A stretch of DNA of 64,000 bases from Gemmobacter nectariphilus DSM 15620 (lineage in GTDB: Bacteria; Pseudomonadota; Alphaproteobacteria; Rhodobacterales; Rhodobacteraceae), in contig NZ_AUCM01000011.1 of assembly GCF_000429765.1 (NCBI RefSeq), forward strand, positions 62,001 to 126,000, given 5' to 3'. Position numbers and translations under genes: made by a program. Shown in pieces: positions 18,604 through 26,461 of the stretch. The first letter of the stretch is position 1; the number at the start of each line of letters is the position of its first letter. The notes beneath the pieces are model-generated. The model was not told the DNA's origin, did not search any database, and was given only the letters and a program-made list of their open reading frames with translations.

Positions 18604-19535
18604 CCCCTGCCTGCCAGAACCGACGGGCCCGCGCCGATCCAGTCGCGCGATTCCGCCTTGAGATGGCTGAGGAACGCCTGAACCTTGGGCGTGCGGTGCA
18701 GATCGACATGGGTCACCAGCCACAGCGGCGCGTTCCATTCCTGACGCGGCGGCATGACCTGGACCAGATCGGGGCAGGATGCGGCCTCGTCCAGCGAGAT
18801 GAAGCCAAGGCCCATGCCGGCCCGGATCGCCTCGAAGATCGCAGCCGATTCCGTGCCGCGAAAGGTGACAAGATCGGGGTCGACATGCTGGGCCATCCAG
18901 CGATGATAGGGCGCGCGGGAATGATCGCCCTCGACCCCGACAAAGCGGTGACGGACAAAACCTTCGGGCCCCTGCGGCAGCCCATGCGCCTCGGCATAGC
19001 TGCGCGAGGCATAGAGCGCGGATTCGATCCCGCCGAAGGATTGCACCACGTTGTCCGGATCGTCCGGCACCGCACCCGCGCGAATCGCCACATGCGCCTC
19101 GCCATATTCCAGCCGGAACAGGCGGGAATCGGTCAGAAACCGCACGCTGACCTGCGGGTGGCGCTGCTGAAAGCTGGCCAGGACCGGCACCAGCAACGAG
19201 GCCATTCCGATGATCGAGGTCACCACCAGATCGCCTGCCACCTCGGCGCCCTGCCCCCGGATGCGTCCCGCCAGCTGGCCGAACTGATCCGCGGCCGCTT
19301 CGGCCACCTTCAGCAGGTCACGCCCCGCCTCGGTCGGGGTGTAGCCGCGGGAATGGCGCTGGAACAGCTTGGCGCCCAAGCGTTTTTCCAGCGCGTCGAT
19401 ATGGCGGATCACCGTTGCATGGTGCACGCCCAGCACCTCGGCGGCGCCCGAGACGGTTCCCAGACGCGCCACCTGCCATGCCGTGCGCACTTCGTCCCAG
19501 CTGTCCAAGATCGCGACCCCGTCTGTCTTTGCCAT
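18600..19535 (-). CDS. LysR family transcriptional regulator
   Basis: 311 aa. N-terminal winged HTH at about 13-75 ([20 protein letters not shown], then [20 protein letters not shown]), then a periplasmic-binding-like effector domain. Directly followed by, and overlapping, the DMT exporter gene, an arrangement typical of regulator-exporter pairs. Divergent from deoD with 102 nt between. The effector is unknown. Confidence 0.88.
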   Translation of the reverse strand: MAKTDGVAILDSWDEVRTAWQVARLGTVSGAAEVLGVHHATVIRHIDALEKRLGAKLFQRHSRGYTPTEAGRDLLKVAEAAADQFGQLAGRIRGQGAEVAGDLVVTSIIGMASLLVPVLASFQQRHPQVSVRFLTDSRLFRLEYGEAHVAIRAGAVPDDPDNVVQSFGGIESALYASRSYAEAHGLPQGPEGFVRHRFVGVEGDHSRAPYHRWMAQHVDPDLVTFRGTESAAIFEAIRAGMGLGFISLDEAASCPDLVQVMPPRQEWNAPLWLVTHVDLHRTPKVQAFLSHLKAESRDWIGAGPSVLAGRG

Positions 19536-19610
19536 GCTTCAAGCTTGGCCTGCGAATTTGGTCGCTGCAAGGGGAAGCGGGGCTTTAACTTGGGCGCTGC
19601 AGTCTGTATT

Positions 19611-19626
19611 TTGACCGCTTGGTCAA
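19611..19626. promoter_or_regulatory. RutR-type operator upstream of deoD
   Basis: Inverted repeat TTGACC-GCTT-GGTCAA, 11 nt before the deoD start. It matches the known RutR consensus TTGACCA-NN-TGGTCAA at every fixed position but one (A to G at position 7). RutR is a TetR-family regulator that senses uracil/thymine and controls pyrimidine and purine catabolism in proteobacteria. The site overlaps where RNA polymerase or the ribosome would sit for deoD, which suggests repression. Confidence 0.65.
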
Positions 19627-19637
19627 GGATTGGTGAC

Positions 19638-20342
19638 ATGACGATTCATATCGGGGCCCGGCCTGGGCAGATCGCGGAAACGGTGCTGATGCCGGGCGAT
19701 CCCTATCGCGCGCGGTGGGCGGCGCAAACCTATCTGGAAGATGCCGAGCTGGTGAACGAGGTCCGGGGGATGCTGGGCTATACCGGGCGCTGGCGCGGGC
19801 ACCGGGTCACGATCCAGGCGCATGGCATGGGGATGCCGTCGATCTCGATCTATGCGAACGAGCTGATCCGCGACTATGGCGCGCAGCGCCTGATCCGCAT
19901 TGGCAGCGCCGGGGCCCTGCAGGACAGCGTGCAGCTGCGCGACATCGTGCTGGCGCAGGCGTGCAGCACGCTGGGCAGCCCCTCGCGCAGCCTGTTCGGC
20001 GAGATGAACTTTGCCCCCGTCGCGGATTTCGGGCTGCTGGCGGCCGCCCATGCGGCGGCGCTGCAGCGGCGGGCGCGGGTGCATGTGGGCGGGGTCTATT
20101 CCTCGGACACGTTCTATGACGAGCGCGAGGATCTGACCCGCCAGTTGCAGCGCCACGGCACGCTGGCGGTCGAGATGGAGGCGGCAGAGCTTTACATGCT
20201 GGCCGCCCGCCATGGCCGCAAGGCGCTGGCGATCCTGACGGTGTCGGATCATATCGTGACCGGCGCGCAGACCAGTTCGGCCGAGCGGGAAACCGGCTTT
20301 GGCGCAATGGTGGAACTGGCGCTGGAGGCCGCGTTCGCCTGA
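19638..20342 (+). CDS. deoD: Purine-nucleoside phosphorylase, DeoD type
   Basis: 234 aa, the hexameric trimer-of-dimers class. It phosphorolyses purine (deoxy)nucleosides to base and (deoxy)ribose-1-phosphate. Visible motifs are [10 protein letters not shown] (phosphate binding), [24 protein letters not shown] and TVSDHI with the catalytic Asp. Start at 19638 after AAGGAT. It stands alone on plus, behind a RutR-type operator, so its expression may follow pyrimidine/purine availability. The pyrB operon lies 3.5 kb downstream on the other strand. Confidence 0.95.
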   Translation: MTIHIGARPGQIAETVLMPGDPYRARWAAQTYLEDAELVNEVRGMLGYTGRWRGHRVTIQAHGMGMPSISIYANELIRDYGAQRLIRIGSAGALQDSVQLRDIVLAQACSTLGSPSRSLFGEMNFAPVADFGLLAAAHAAALQRRARVHVGGVYSSDTFYDEREDLTRQLQRHGTLAVEMEAAELYMLAARHGRKALAILTVSDHIVTGAQTSSAERETGFGAMVELALEAAFA

Positions 20343-20352
20343 AGCGGGGCTG

Positions 20353-20437
20353 CCGGGGGCCAGCCCCCGGACCCCCGCTCAAGGGGGCCGTCTGCCCCCT
20401 TGAGAAACCCCCGAGGATATTTGGATCAAGGCGAAAG
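20353..20437 (+). repeat. Intergenic repeat family 1, full-length copy
   Basis: Hairpin CCGGGGGC-CA-GCCCCCGG (20353-20370), hairpin TCAAGGGGGC-CGTCT-GCCCCCTTGA (20379-20403), then core CCGAGGATATTTGGATCAAG and GCGAAAG. It fills almost the whole gap between deoD and the convergent GNAT gene. Compared with the copy at 4691 the second stem differs at several paired positions but still pairs. Confidence 0.75.
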
Positions 20438-20438
20438 A

Positions 20439-20912
20439 TCAGGCCAGCGGCTTGGTCATTTCGATGGTCGTGGTGCGGGTAAACCCGGCGTGGCGGCTTT
20501 CGCCTGATCTGGTGAACCCCCAGGCGGCAAAGCGGGCATGGTTGCCCGTCAGCTCGGCGCGGGTTTCCAGCCGCAGGTGGGCCGCCCCTTCAGCGCGGGC
20601 GATGGCTTCGGCCTTGGCCAACAGGTACCGGCCGACGCCGTGGCCCTGCCATGCCGGATCGACCGCCAGCTTGCCCAGATAGAACCCGCCCGGTTCCGGG
20701 CGCAGAAAGGCGCAGCCGACAAGGGTGCCGCCTTCAAACGCCGCCAGCCCGATTTCATCGGCCGCCTTCTGGCGCAGGCTGTCGACCGTCAGGCGATGAG
20801 CCGAAGACGGCGGGTCGATCACCCCGTCCATATAGGCGAAGGCATGCAGGATCAGCGCGAGCAGCGCCGCGAAATCGTCGGCCGGGTCGATCCGCCGGAC
20901 CGTGAGGGTCAT
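20439..20912 (-). CDS. GNAT family N-acetyltransferase
   Basis: 157 aa with the GNAT fold. Motif A is GKLAVDPAWQGHGVGRYLL (R/QxxGxG/A acetyl-CoA loop), followed by LRLETRAELTGNHARFAAWG. The acceptor substrate is unknown. Last gene of the pyrB-plsY operon: its ATG overlaps the plsY stop by 4 nt (20909-20912). The stop is 2 nt from a family-1 repeat. In this context it may act on a protein or small metabolite; nothing points to a specific one. Confidence 0.85.
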   Translation of the reverse strand: MTLTVRRIDPADDFAALLALILHAFAYMDGVIDPPSSAHRLTVDSLRQKAADEIGLAAFEGGTLVGCAFLRPEPGGFYLGKLAVDPAWQGHGVGRYLLAKAEAIARAEGAAHLRLETRAELTGNHARFAAWGFTRSGESRHAGFTRTTTIEMTKPLA

Positions 20913-21514
20913 TTCTTGCCGATCCGGGGTTCCTGGCCCGCCAGCAGGCGGCGGATGTTCGCCTTGTGCCGTTCAAGGATGATCAGCGCCAGAACGATGG
21001 TCAGCGCCATCAGCTGCGGCTGACCCAAGAGCCAGGCCGCCAGCGGCGACAGGACCGCCGCGACCAGCGCCGACAGCGAGGAGATGCGGCTGACAGCCGC
21101 CGTCACCAGCCACAGCGCACAGGCCGCCAGACCGACGGGAAACGACAGCGCCAGCAGCGTGCCAAGGAAGGTCGCGACCCCCTTGCCGCCCTTGAACCCC
21201 AGCCAGAGCGGGAACAGATGCCCCAGAAACGCCGCCACCCCCGCCAGTTGCGCCGCATCCTCGGCCAGCAGTCCGCGCGCCAGCAGGACGGCGATGCCGC
21301 CCTTGCCTGCATCCAGCACCAGCGTCAGAAAGGCTGCCAGCTTGTTGCCCGTGCGCAGAACGTTGGTGGCGCCGATATTGCCCGACCCGATCTTGCGCAG
21401 ATCGCCCAGACCAAAGGCCCGCGCCATCACAAGGCCAAAGGGAACCGAGCCCAGCAGATAGCCCAGGACCGCCGTCAGGGCGAGCAGCGGCAGCGATGTG
21501 ACGATCTCAGGCAT
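20909..21514 (-). CDS. plsY: Acyl-phosphate:glycerol-3-phosphate acyltransferase
   Basis: 201 aa, about five TM helices. PlsY makes 1-acyl-G3P (lysophosphatidate), the entry step of phospholipid synthesis with PlsX. The three active-site motifs are present: LGYLLGSVPFGLVMAR, RKIGSGNIGATNVLR and FKGGKGVATFLG. Start at 21514 chosen for the canonical N-terminus and because it overlaps the dihydroorotase-like gene by 8 nt. Part of the seven-gene minus operon starting with pyrB. Confidence 0.95.
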   Translation of the reverse strand: MPEIVTSLPLLALTAVLGYLLGSVPFGLVMARAFGLGDLRKIGSGNIGATNVLRTGNKLAAFLTLVLDAGKGGIAVLLARGLLAEDAAQLAGVAAFLGHLFPLWLGFKGGKGVATFLGTLLALSFPVGLAACALWLVTAAVSRISSLSALVAAVLSPLAAWLLGQPQLMALTIVLALIILERHKANIRRLLAGQEPRIGKK

Positions 21515-22784
21515 TGTCCCCTCCGAAGACCCGGTTCCCGGCAACCCAGGTGCCCAGAACCTTGCCTTGCATCCTGGCCCCGTCAAAGGGGGTATTCTTC
21601 GATTTCGACCGCAGCTTGAAGCGGTCCAGCACGAAAGGCGCGTGGGGGTCGAACAGCACCAGATCGGCCGGCGCATCAGCCGCCAGACGGCCGAAGGGCA
21701 GGCCAAGGCGGCGCGCCGGGTTCAGCGACATGGCGCGGAACAGGCCCGGCAAATCCATCGCCCCGGCATGGAACAGCCGCAGGGCCGCCGGCAGGAAGGT
21801 TTCCAGCGCCACGGCGCCGGGGGCGGCTTCCTCGAAGGGCAGGCGTTTCGATTCCTCGTCCGCCGGGGTGTGCATGGAACACAGCACGTCGATCAGCCCC
21901 GAGGCCAGCGCCTCGACCACCGCCAGGCGGTCATCCTCGGACCGCAGGGGCGGGGTCAGCTTGAAGAAGGTGCGATAGTCGCCCACGTCGAATTCGTTCA
22001 GCGTGACATGGTGGACCGACACCCCCGCCGTCACATCGAACCCGTTGGCCTTGGCCCGCTCCAGCGGCGGCAAGGCGCGGGCACTGGTGATCTGGTCGGC
22101 GTGGTAGCGCACGCAAGTCATTTCCACCAGCGCAAGGTCGCGGTCCAGGCCCATGCGCTCGGCCAGCGGGGAAACGGCGGGCAGGCCGCGCAGGGACGCA
22201 AACTTGCCGCTGGTGGCCGCCGCGCCCTTGGACAGCACGGGTTCCTGCGGATGGCCGACCACCAGCGCGCCAAGGCTGCGCGCATAGGTGAAGGCGCGGG
22301 ACAGCACCTTGGTATCGGTCGGGACATGATCGGCGTCGGTGAACGCGATGGCGCCGGCATCCATCAGAAAGCCGATCTCGGTCATCTCGCGGCCGTGCCG
22401 GCCCTTGGTCAGCGCGGCCATGTGGCGGATGCGGACCGGCGCTGCCTCGCGTGCGCGGCGGGTGACGAATTCCAGCACTTCGGGCGTGTCGATCGGCGGG
22501 TTGGTGTCGGGCCGGGCGATGAGGGTGGTGACCCCGCCTGCCGCTGCTGCGAGGCCGGCCGAGCGGAAGGATTCGCGGTGCCGCTCGCCCGGCTCGCCGA
22601 TCTTGACGCCCCAGTCGACGATGCCGGGGGCAAGGCACTTGCCGCCGCAATCGACGATGGTCGCGCCTGCCGGGGCGGCCGCATCGCGGGCCAGGATGGT
22701 GCCATTGGCCACGGTCAGGGTGCCGGGTTCATCCGTGCCGGTTTCCGGGCAGATCAGCCGTGCGTTGGTGAAATGCAGCATCAT
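21507..22784 (-). CDS. pyrC: Dihydroorotase-like protein lacking metal ligands (PyrC'/PyrX type)
   Basis: 425 aa amidohydrolase-fold protein of the class I dihydroorotase family (NTPFDGARMQGKVLGTWVAG at the C-terminus is diagnostic). The catalytic centre is lost. The segment that should read D-x-H-x-H-x-R-E-P-G is DWGVKIGEPG at 57-66 (both His and the Arg replaced). TDHAPH is SMHTPA at 303-308 (catalytic Asp replaced by Met). So it is very unlikely to hydrolyse dihydroorotate. In Pseudomonas an inactive homologue is needed to assemble aspartate transcarbamoylase, and pyrB heads this same operon, so a structural role is inferred. A working dihydroorotase must be encoded elsewhere. Databases will usually label it pyrC. 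Confidence 0.85.
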   Translation of the reverse strand: MMLHFTNARLICPETGTDEPGTLTVANGTILARDAAAPAGATIVDCGGKCLAPGIVDWGVKIGEPGERHRESFRSAGLAAAAGGVTTLIARPDTNPPIDTPEVLEFVTRRAREAAPVRIRHMAALTKGRHGREMTEIGFLMDAGAIAFTDADHVPTDTKVLSRAFTYARSLGALVVGHPQEPVLSKGAAATSGKFASLRGLPAVSPLAERMGLDRDLALVEMTCVRYHADQITSARALPPLERAKANGFDVTAGVSVHHVTLNEFDVGDYRTFFKLTPPLRSEDDRLAVVEALASGLIDVLCSMHTPADEESKRLPFEEAAPGAVALETFLPAALRLFHAGAMDLPGLFRAMSLNPARRLGLPFGRLAADAPADLVLFDPHAPFVLDRFKLRSKSKNTPFDGARMQGKVLGTWVAGNRVFGGDNA

Positions 22785-23311
22785 GCCGCCCCCCTCTGGA
22801 TGGCGCGGATCAGGCCGATGACCTTGCGCCCGTCGTGAATGCCCTCGAACCCGATATCGCGGGTCGTCGTTCCGCCCTTGGCGGTGCGGCGCTGTTCGGT
22901 TGCGAAATTGACCGTCTGCGGATCGCCATCGATCAGCTGGATCGGCGAGTCAGGCCCGATTTCCCATATCCGCAGCTGCCGGCCGCGAATCGGATAGTCC
23001 GAGGCGATGAACGCCCGTTTGTTCGACAGCGAATAGAAACTGTGCCGGCGCATCCACCACGACCCGACCGGCTTGCCGACCGCGATGCCAAGGCCGACCG
23101 CAAAATGGATCAGCCCGAACATCCAGAAGAACCCGCCCGCGTGCGAGGCCATGATCATCCAGAACAGTGCGAAACCGGCAAAGGCCAGGCCGAAGGCGCC
23201 CATGATCAGATCGGTCAGGCCGAACCGGAACCGGGCATCGGGCTGACCCTGCCACACGATCCGCTCGTCCGGGTCAAGGATGCCGTCCCAGCTGTTCGCC
23301 TGTCCGCTCAT
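22781..23311 (-). CDS. PH-domain-like membrane protein
   Basis: 176 aa. N-terminal zinc-free segment with ILDPDERIVWQGQPDARFRF, two hydrophobic segments (about 30-55 and 58-75), then a bacterial PH-like domain with SFYSLSNKRAFIASDYPIRG. The WQGQP-TM-TM-(Y/L)xLTxxR layout is common to bacterial PH/YdbT-like proteins of unknown role. It overlaps the dihydroorotase-like gene by 4 nt and the other PH gene by 4 nt. The function is not known. Confidence 0.7.
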   Translation of the reverse strand: MSGQANSWDGILDPDERIVWQGQPDARFRFGLTDLIMGAFGLAFAGFALFWMIMASHAGGFFWMFGLIHFAVGLGIAVGKPVGSWWMRRHSFYSLSNKRAFIASDYPIRGRQLRIWEIGPDSPIQLIDGDPQTVNFATEQRRTAKGGTTTRDIGFEGIHDGRKVIGLIRAIQRGAA

Positions 23312-23745
23312 GCGGCGGCCCTTGCGCGGTCGATGGCCGCGATGACTGCGGCGGCATCGGGCTGATACTTGATCAGGTGCTTGTCGCCCTGACGGGTGAT
23401 CACCTGCACATCGCCCAGAAACTTGCGCACCGTCACGATGTCGCGCAGGCGAAAGGCGCGCCCGCCCGGCAGGATCAGCCGCCGGTCGGTCAGCTGCCAG
23501 CGCAGGCCCAGCACCTCGGACGCCAGATAGGCGCCGCGCACGCCAACCGCCAGCGCCGCGCCCAACGGGCCGACCCAGGGCGTGCCGTTGCCCATGGCCA
23601 GCAGCGCCAGACCCGCCAGCGCGCCGCCCAGAACCGCCATGACCAGATGGCCGCGCCAATAGGCAACGCGGTCGGCACGGAATTCGGCCAGAACGGTTTC
23701 GCCCGGCTCAGGCTCAAGCCCGCCTTGCAACGCCGGGCCGCTCAT
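23308..23745 (-). CDS. PH-domain-like membrane protein
   Basis: 145 aa, sister of the following gene: GETVLAEFRADRVAYWRGH, two hydrophobic segments (about 33-50 and 56-72), then LRWQLTDRRLILPGGRAFRL with LRDIVTVRKFLGDVQVI, a bacterial PH-domain core. Overlaps its neighbours on both sides by 4 nt. Two PH genes in tandem within the pyrimidine/phospholipid operon suggest a membrane-associated heteromer, but no experiment known to me defines it. Confidence 0.7.
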   Translation of the reverse strand: MSGPALQGGLEPEPGETVLAEFRADRVAYWRGHLVMAVLGGALAGLALLAMGNGTPWVGPLGAALAVGVRGAYLASEVLGLRWQLTDRRLILPGGRAFRLRDIVTVRKFLGDVQVITRQGDKHLIKYQPDAAAVIAAIDRARAAA

Positions 23746-23858
23746 CCGCCGATCCAGACGAACAGGATGGTCACAACGGCAATCACGGCCAGCGCGGCGG
23801 TGGCGATCATGCCGGACATGGCAGCATCGGACCGGCGTTTGCGGGGCGGCTCAGACAT
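23742..23858 (-). CDS. 38-residue single-pass membrane protein
   Basis: Short frame starting [16 protein letters not shown] and ending [11 protein letters not shown]. The N-terminus is basic and proline-containing, followed by one TM helix (about 18-36). By the positive-inside rule the N-terminus is cytoplasmic. Its ATG lies 8 nt inside the end of pyrB and its stop overlaps the next ATG by 4 nt, so it sits exactly in the chain of coupled overlaps. This is the main evidence that it is translated. Too short for similarity-based naming. Confidence 0.72.
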   Translation of the reverse strand: MSEPPRKRRSDAAMSGMIATAALAVIAVVTILFVWIGG

Positions 23859-24816
23859 AGGTGCCTTCCACCGCCTGACGCCCGCGTTCGGCCCGCAGGT
23901 TGCGCGCCAGCAGATCCATGCAGGCCATGCGGACGGCGACGCCCATTTCCACCTGTTCCTGAATCACCGAGCGGTTGATATCGTCGGCAATCTCGCCGTC
24001 GATTTCGACCCCGCGGTTCATCGGGCCGGGGTGCATGACGATGGCATCGGGTTTCGCCACTGCCAGCTTTTCGGCATCCAGCCCATAGCGGTGGTAATAT
24101 TCGCGTTCCGACGGGATGAAGCCGCCGTCCATGCGTTCCTTCTGAAGCCGCAGCATCATGACGACATCGGCGTCCTTCAGCCCTTCGTTCATGTCATCAT
24201 AGACCTCGGCGCCAAGTTCCGAGAACCCGGCGGGCATCAGCGTGGGTGGGCCGACAAGGCGCAGGCGGTTTTCCATCTTGCCCAGCAGGATCAGGTTCGA
24301 CCGGGCGACGCGGGAATGGGCAACATCGCCGCAGATCGCAATGGTCAGGCGCTGGATGCGCCCCTTGGCGCGGCGGATGGTCAGCGCATCGAGCAGGGCC
24401 TGGGTCGGGTGTTCGTGCTTGCCGTCGCCCGCGTTGATGACGGCGCAGTTCACCTTTTGCGCCAGCAGATCGACTGCGCCCGAGTTCTGGTGCCGCACGA
24501 CCAGCAGATCGGGGTGCATGGCGTTCAGTGTCAGGGCGGTGTCGATCAGCGTCTCGCCCTTTTTGACCGAGGATTGCGCGACCGCCATGTTCATCACATC
24601 GGCGCCCAGCCGCTTGCCGGCCAGTTCGAAACTGGCCTGGGTGCGGGTCGAGTTCTCGAAGAACATGTTGATCTGGGTCAGCCCGGCCAGCGCGTCGGAT
24701 TGTTTGACCGTGCGGCGGTTCAGATCGACATAGCGGTCGGCCAGATCAAGGACCGAGACAATCTCGGACGGGGCCAGTGGCTCGATTCCAAGAAGATGGC
24801 GTTGACGGAACGACAT
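23851..24816 (-). CDS. pyrB: Aspartate carbamoyltransferase catalytic chain
   Basis: 321 aa. It condenses aspartate and carbamoyl phosphate in the second step of pyrimidine synthesis. Carbamoyl-phosphate loop STRT at 56-59 in [13 protein letters not shown]; further motifs [22 protein letters not shown] and [13 protein letters not shown]. No pyrI is adjacent. Start at 24816, with GGGGGTCCG upstream as a modest ribosome site; a longer frame has no family match. First gene of a seven-gene overlapping operon that includes the inactive dihydroorotase-like subunit, as in class A ATCase systems. Confidence 0.95.
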   Translation of the reverse strand: MSFRQRHLLGIEPLAPSEIVSVLDLADRYVDLNRRTVKQSDALAGLTQINMFFENSTRTQASFELAGKRLGADVMNMAVAQSSVKKGETLIDTALTLNAMHPDLLVVRHQNSGAVDLLAQKVNCAVINAGDGKHEHPTQALLDALTIRRAKGRIQRLTIAICGDVAHSRVARSNLILLGKMENRLRLVGPPTLMPAGFSELGAEVYDDMNEGLKDADVVMMLRLQKERMDGGFIPSEREYYHRYGLDAEKLAVAKPDAIVMHPGPMNRGVEIDGEIADDINRSVIQEQVEMGVAVRMACMDLLARNLRAERGRQAVEGTYV

Positions 24817-24903
24817 CGGCGGACCCCCTTCTGACCGGACGGGCTGCTTATAGGCGCGCGGCGCCCGGCGGGCAAGGCGGCGTTCTGGGTCGAGGGGTGG
24901 GTC

Positions 24904-24966
24904 GGGGGGCCAGCCCCCCGTCCGGCCAGGGCCGGACTCCCCCCGGGATATTTGGGGACAGATGAA
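24904..24966 (+). repeat. Intergenic repeat family 1, long copy
   Basis: Hairpin GGGGGGC-CA-GCCCCCC (24904-24919), hairpin GTCCGGCC-AG-GGCCGGAC (24920-24937), then CGGGATATTTGGGGACAGAT and GAA. It lies in the divergent pyrB/UDG gap, so it is not at a gene end. Its second stem has a wholly different sequence from other copies but is again a perfect inverted repeat. Confidence 0.75.
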
Positions 24967-25023
24967 TGGGCAGCCGGTGCAGACCCGTTCCAACCGGGCG
25001 CGGCTTGGCCTATGGTCTGCGGC

Positions 25024-25815
25024 ATGAGTCTTGGGATGGACCCCCGTGTGATCGCGGCGCTGCTGGACTGGCAGGCCGAGCTTGGCGCCGATGAATGGAT
25101 CGGTGACGGGCCGGTGGACCGATTCGCCCTGGCCGAGGCCGCGCGCGCGGCGCCGGTGGTGGCCGCCCGCCCCAGGCCCGCGGCCGAGCCGCCGCCCGAG
25201 CCGGCCAAGGTCGATCCGGTGGCCGAGGCGCGTCAGCTGGCCGCGCAGGCCAGTTCGCTGGACCATCTGGCCGAGCTGCAATCCGGCTTCGCGCATTGCG
25301 AGTTGAAGAAGGGTGCGCGCAACTTCGTCTTTTGCGATGGCCGGGCGGGTGCCCGGGTGATGATCGTGGGCGAGGCACCGGGCGCCGACGAGGACCGGCA
25401 GGGCAAGCCCTTTGTCGGGCGGGCGGGGCAGTTGCTGGACCGGATGCTGGCCGCGATCGGCCTCGATCGCCATGCCCCCGACATGGAGCGCGCGGTCTAT
25501 ATCACCAATGTCCTGCCGTGGCGTCCGCCTGGCAACCGCGACCCCGAGCCGGCCGAGATCGCCATGATGCAACCCTTTGTGCGCCGGCATATCGAACTGG
25601 CGGCGCCGGACTTGCTGGTGCTGGTGGGCAACCATTCCTGCCAGGCGCTGCTGGGCCAGCGCGGCATCACCAAGCTGCGCGGGCGCTGGACGGAAACTGC
25701 CGGCCGCCCTGCCCTGCCCATGCTTCACCCGGCCTATCTGCTGCGCAATCCCTATGCCAAGCGCGACAGCTGGGCTGATCTGCTAAGCCTGCAAGACAGA
25801 TTGAGGGGCCGATGA
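25024..25815 (+). CDS. Uracil-DNA glycosylase, family 4-like without Fe-S cysteines
   Basis: 263 aa base-excision repair enzyme. The uracil pocket is intact: [17 protein letters not shown] (116-132), [13 protein letters not shown] (162-174) and HPAYLLRNP (235-243). Classical family 4 enzymes bind [4Fe-4S] through four Cys. Here only C92 (AHCELKKG) remains; the others correspond to Phe89, Trp166 and Met182. So it probably folds without the cluster, as reported for some alphaproteobacterial UDGs. The N-terminal 85 residues are Ala/Pro-rich and extra. Start at 25024. The moaB start overlaps its stop by 4 nt. Confidence 0.87.
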   Translation: MSLGMDPRVIAALLDWQAELGADEWIGDGPVDRFALAEAARAAPVVAARPRPAAEPPPEPAKVDPVAEARQLAAQASSLDHLAELQSGFAHCELKKGARNFVFCDGRAGARVMIVGEAPGADEDRQGKPFVGRAGQLLDRMLAAIGLDRHAPDMERAVYITNVLPWRPPGNRDPEPAEIAMMQPFVRRHIELAAPDLLVLVGNHSCQALLGQRGITKLRGRWTETAGRPALPMLHPAYLLRNPYAKRDSWADLLSLQDRLRGR

Positions 25816-26354
25816 GCCGCATTGACGAGAGCCGCGAGTTCATTCCCGTCCGCATCGCGGTGCTGACGGTCTCTGACACCCGCACGGAGGGCGACGACAA
25901 ATCCGGCGATACGCTGGTCGAGCGGCTGGTCGGTGCGGGGCACAAGCTGGCCGCGCGGGCGATCTGCCGCGACGACCGCGCCGCCATCACGGTGCAGTTG
26001 CATCACTGGATCGCCGATCCCGAGATCGACGTGATCCTTTCGACCGGCGGGACCGGGCTGACAGGGCGCGACGTGACGGTCGAGGCGCACCGCGATGTCT
26101 ATGAGAAGGAGATCGAGGCCTTCGGCACGGTCTTTACCATGGTCTCGATGCAGAAGATCGGCACCTCGGCGGTGCAAAGCCGGGCCACAGGGGGCGTTGC
26201 GGGCGGCACCTATCTGTTCGCCCTGCCCGGCAGCCCCGGCGCCTGCCGCGATGCCTGGGACGAGATCCTGCGCTGGCAGCTGGATTACCGGCACCGCCCC
26301 TGTAACTTTGTCGAGATATTTCCGCGGCTGGATGAACATCGTCGCAGAAAATAG
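25812..26354 (+). CDS. moaB: Molybdenum cofactor biosynthesis protein B
   Basis: 180 aa, MoaB/Mog family (MPT adenylyltransferase fold). VLTVSDTRTEGDDKSGDTL is the standard N-terminus; LSTGGTGLTGRDVTVEA and FALPGSPGACRDAWDEI are the molybdopterin-site signatures. It acts in moco assembly, although MoaB's precise role varies between species. Overlaps the UDG stop by 4 nt, so both come from one message; the pairing looks coincidental in function but is common in this group. Confidence 0.93.
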   Translation: MSRIDESREFIPVRIAVLTVSDTRTEGDDKSGDTLVERLVGAGHKLAARAICRDDRAAITVQLHHWIADPEIDVILSTGGTGLTGRDVTVEAHRDVYEKEIEAFGTVFTMVSMQKIGTSAVQSRATGGVAGGTYLFALPGSPGACRDAWDEILRWQLDYRHRPCNFVEIFPRLDEHRRRK

Positions 26355-26461
26355 TGACGGATCTGCGCGTCTCCTGCGTATCACGACAAGGCGCCTTTGG
26401 CTGATGGCCGGGGCGGGGTCTGGCGCGACAGTGCCGGATCAAGCAAGGAGAGGGCCACCCG

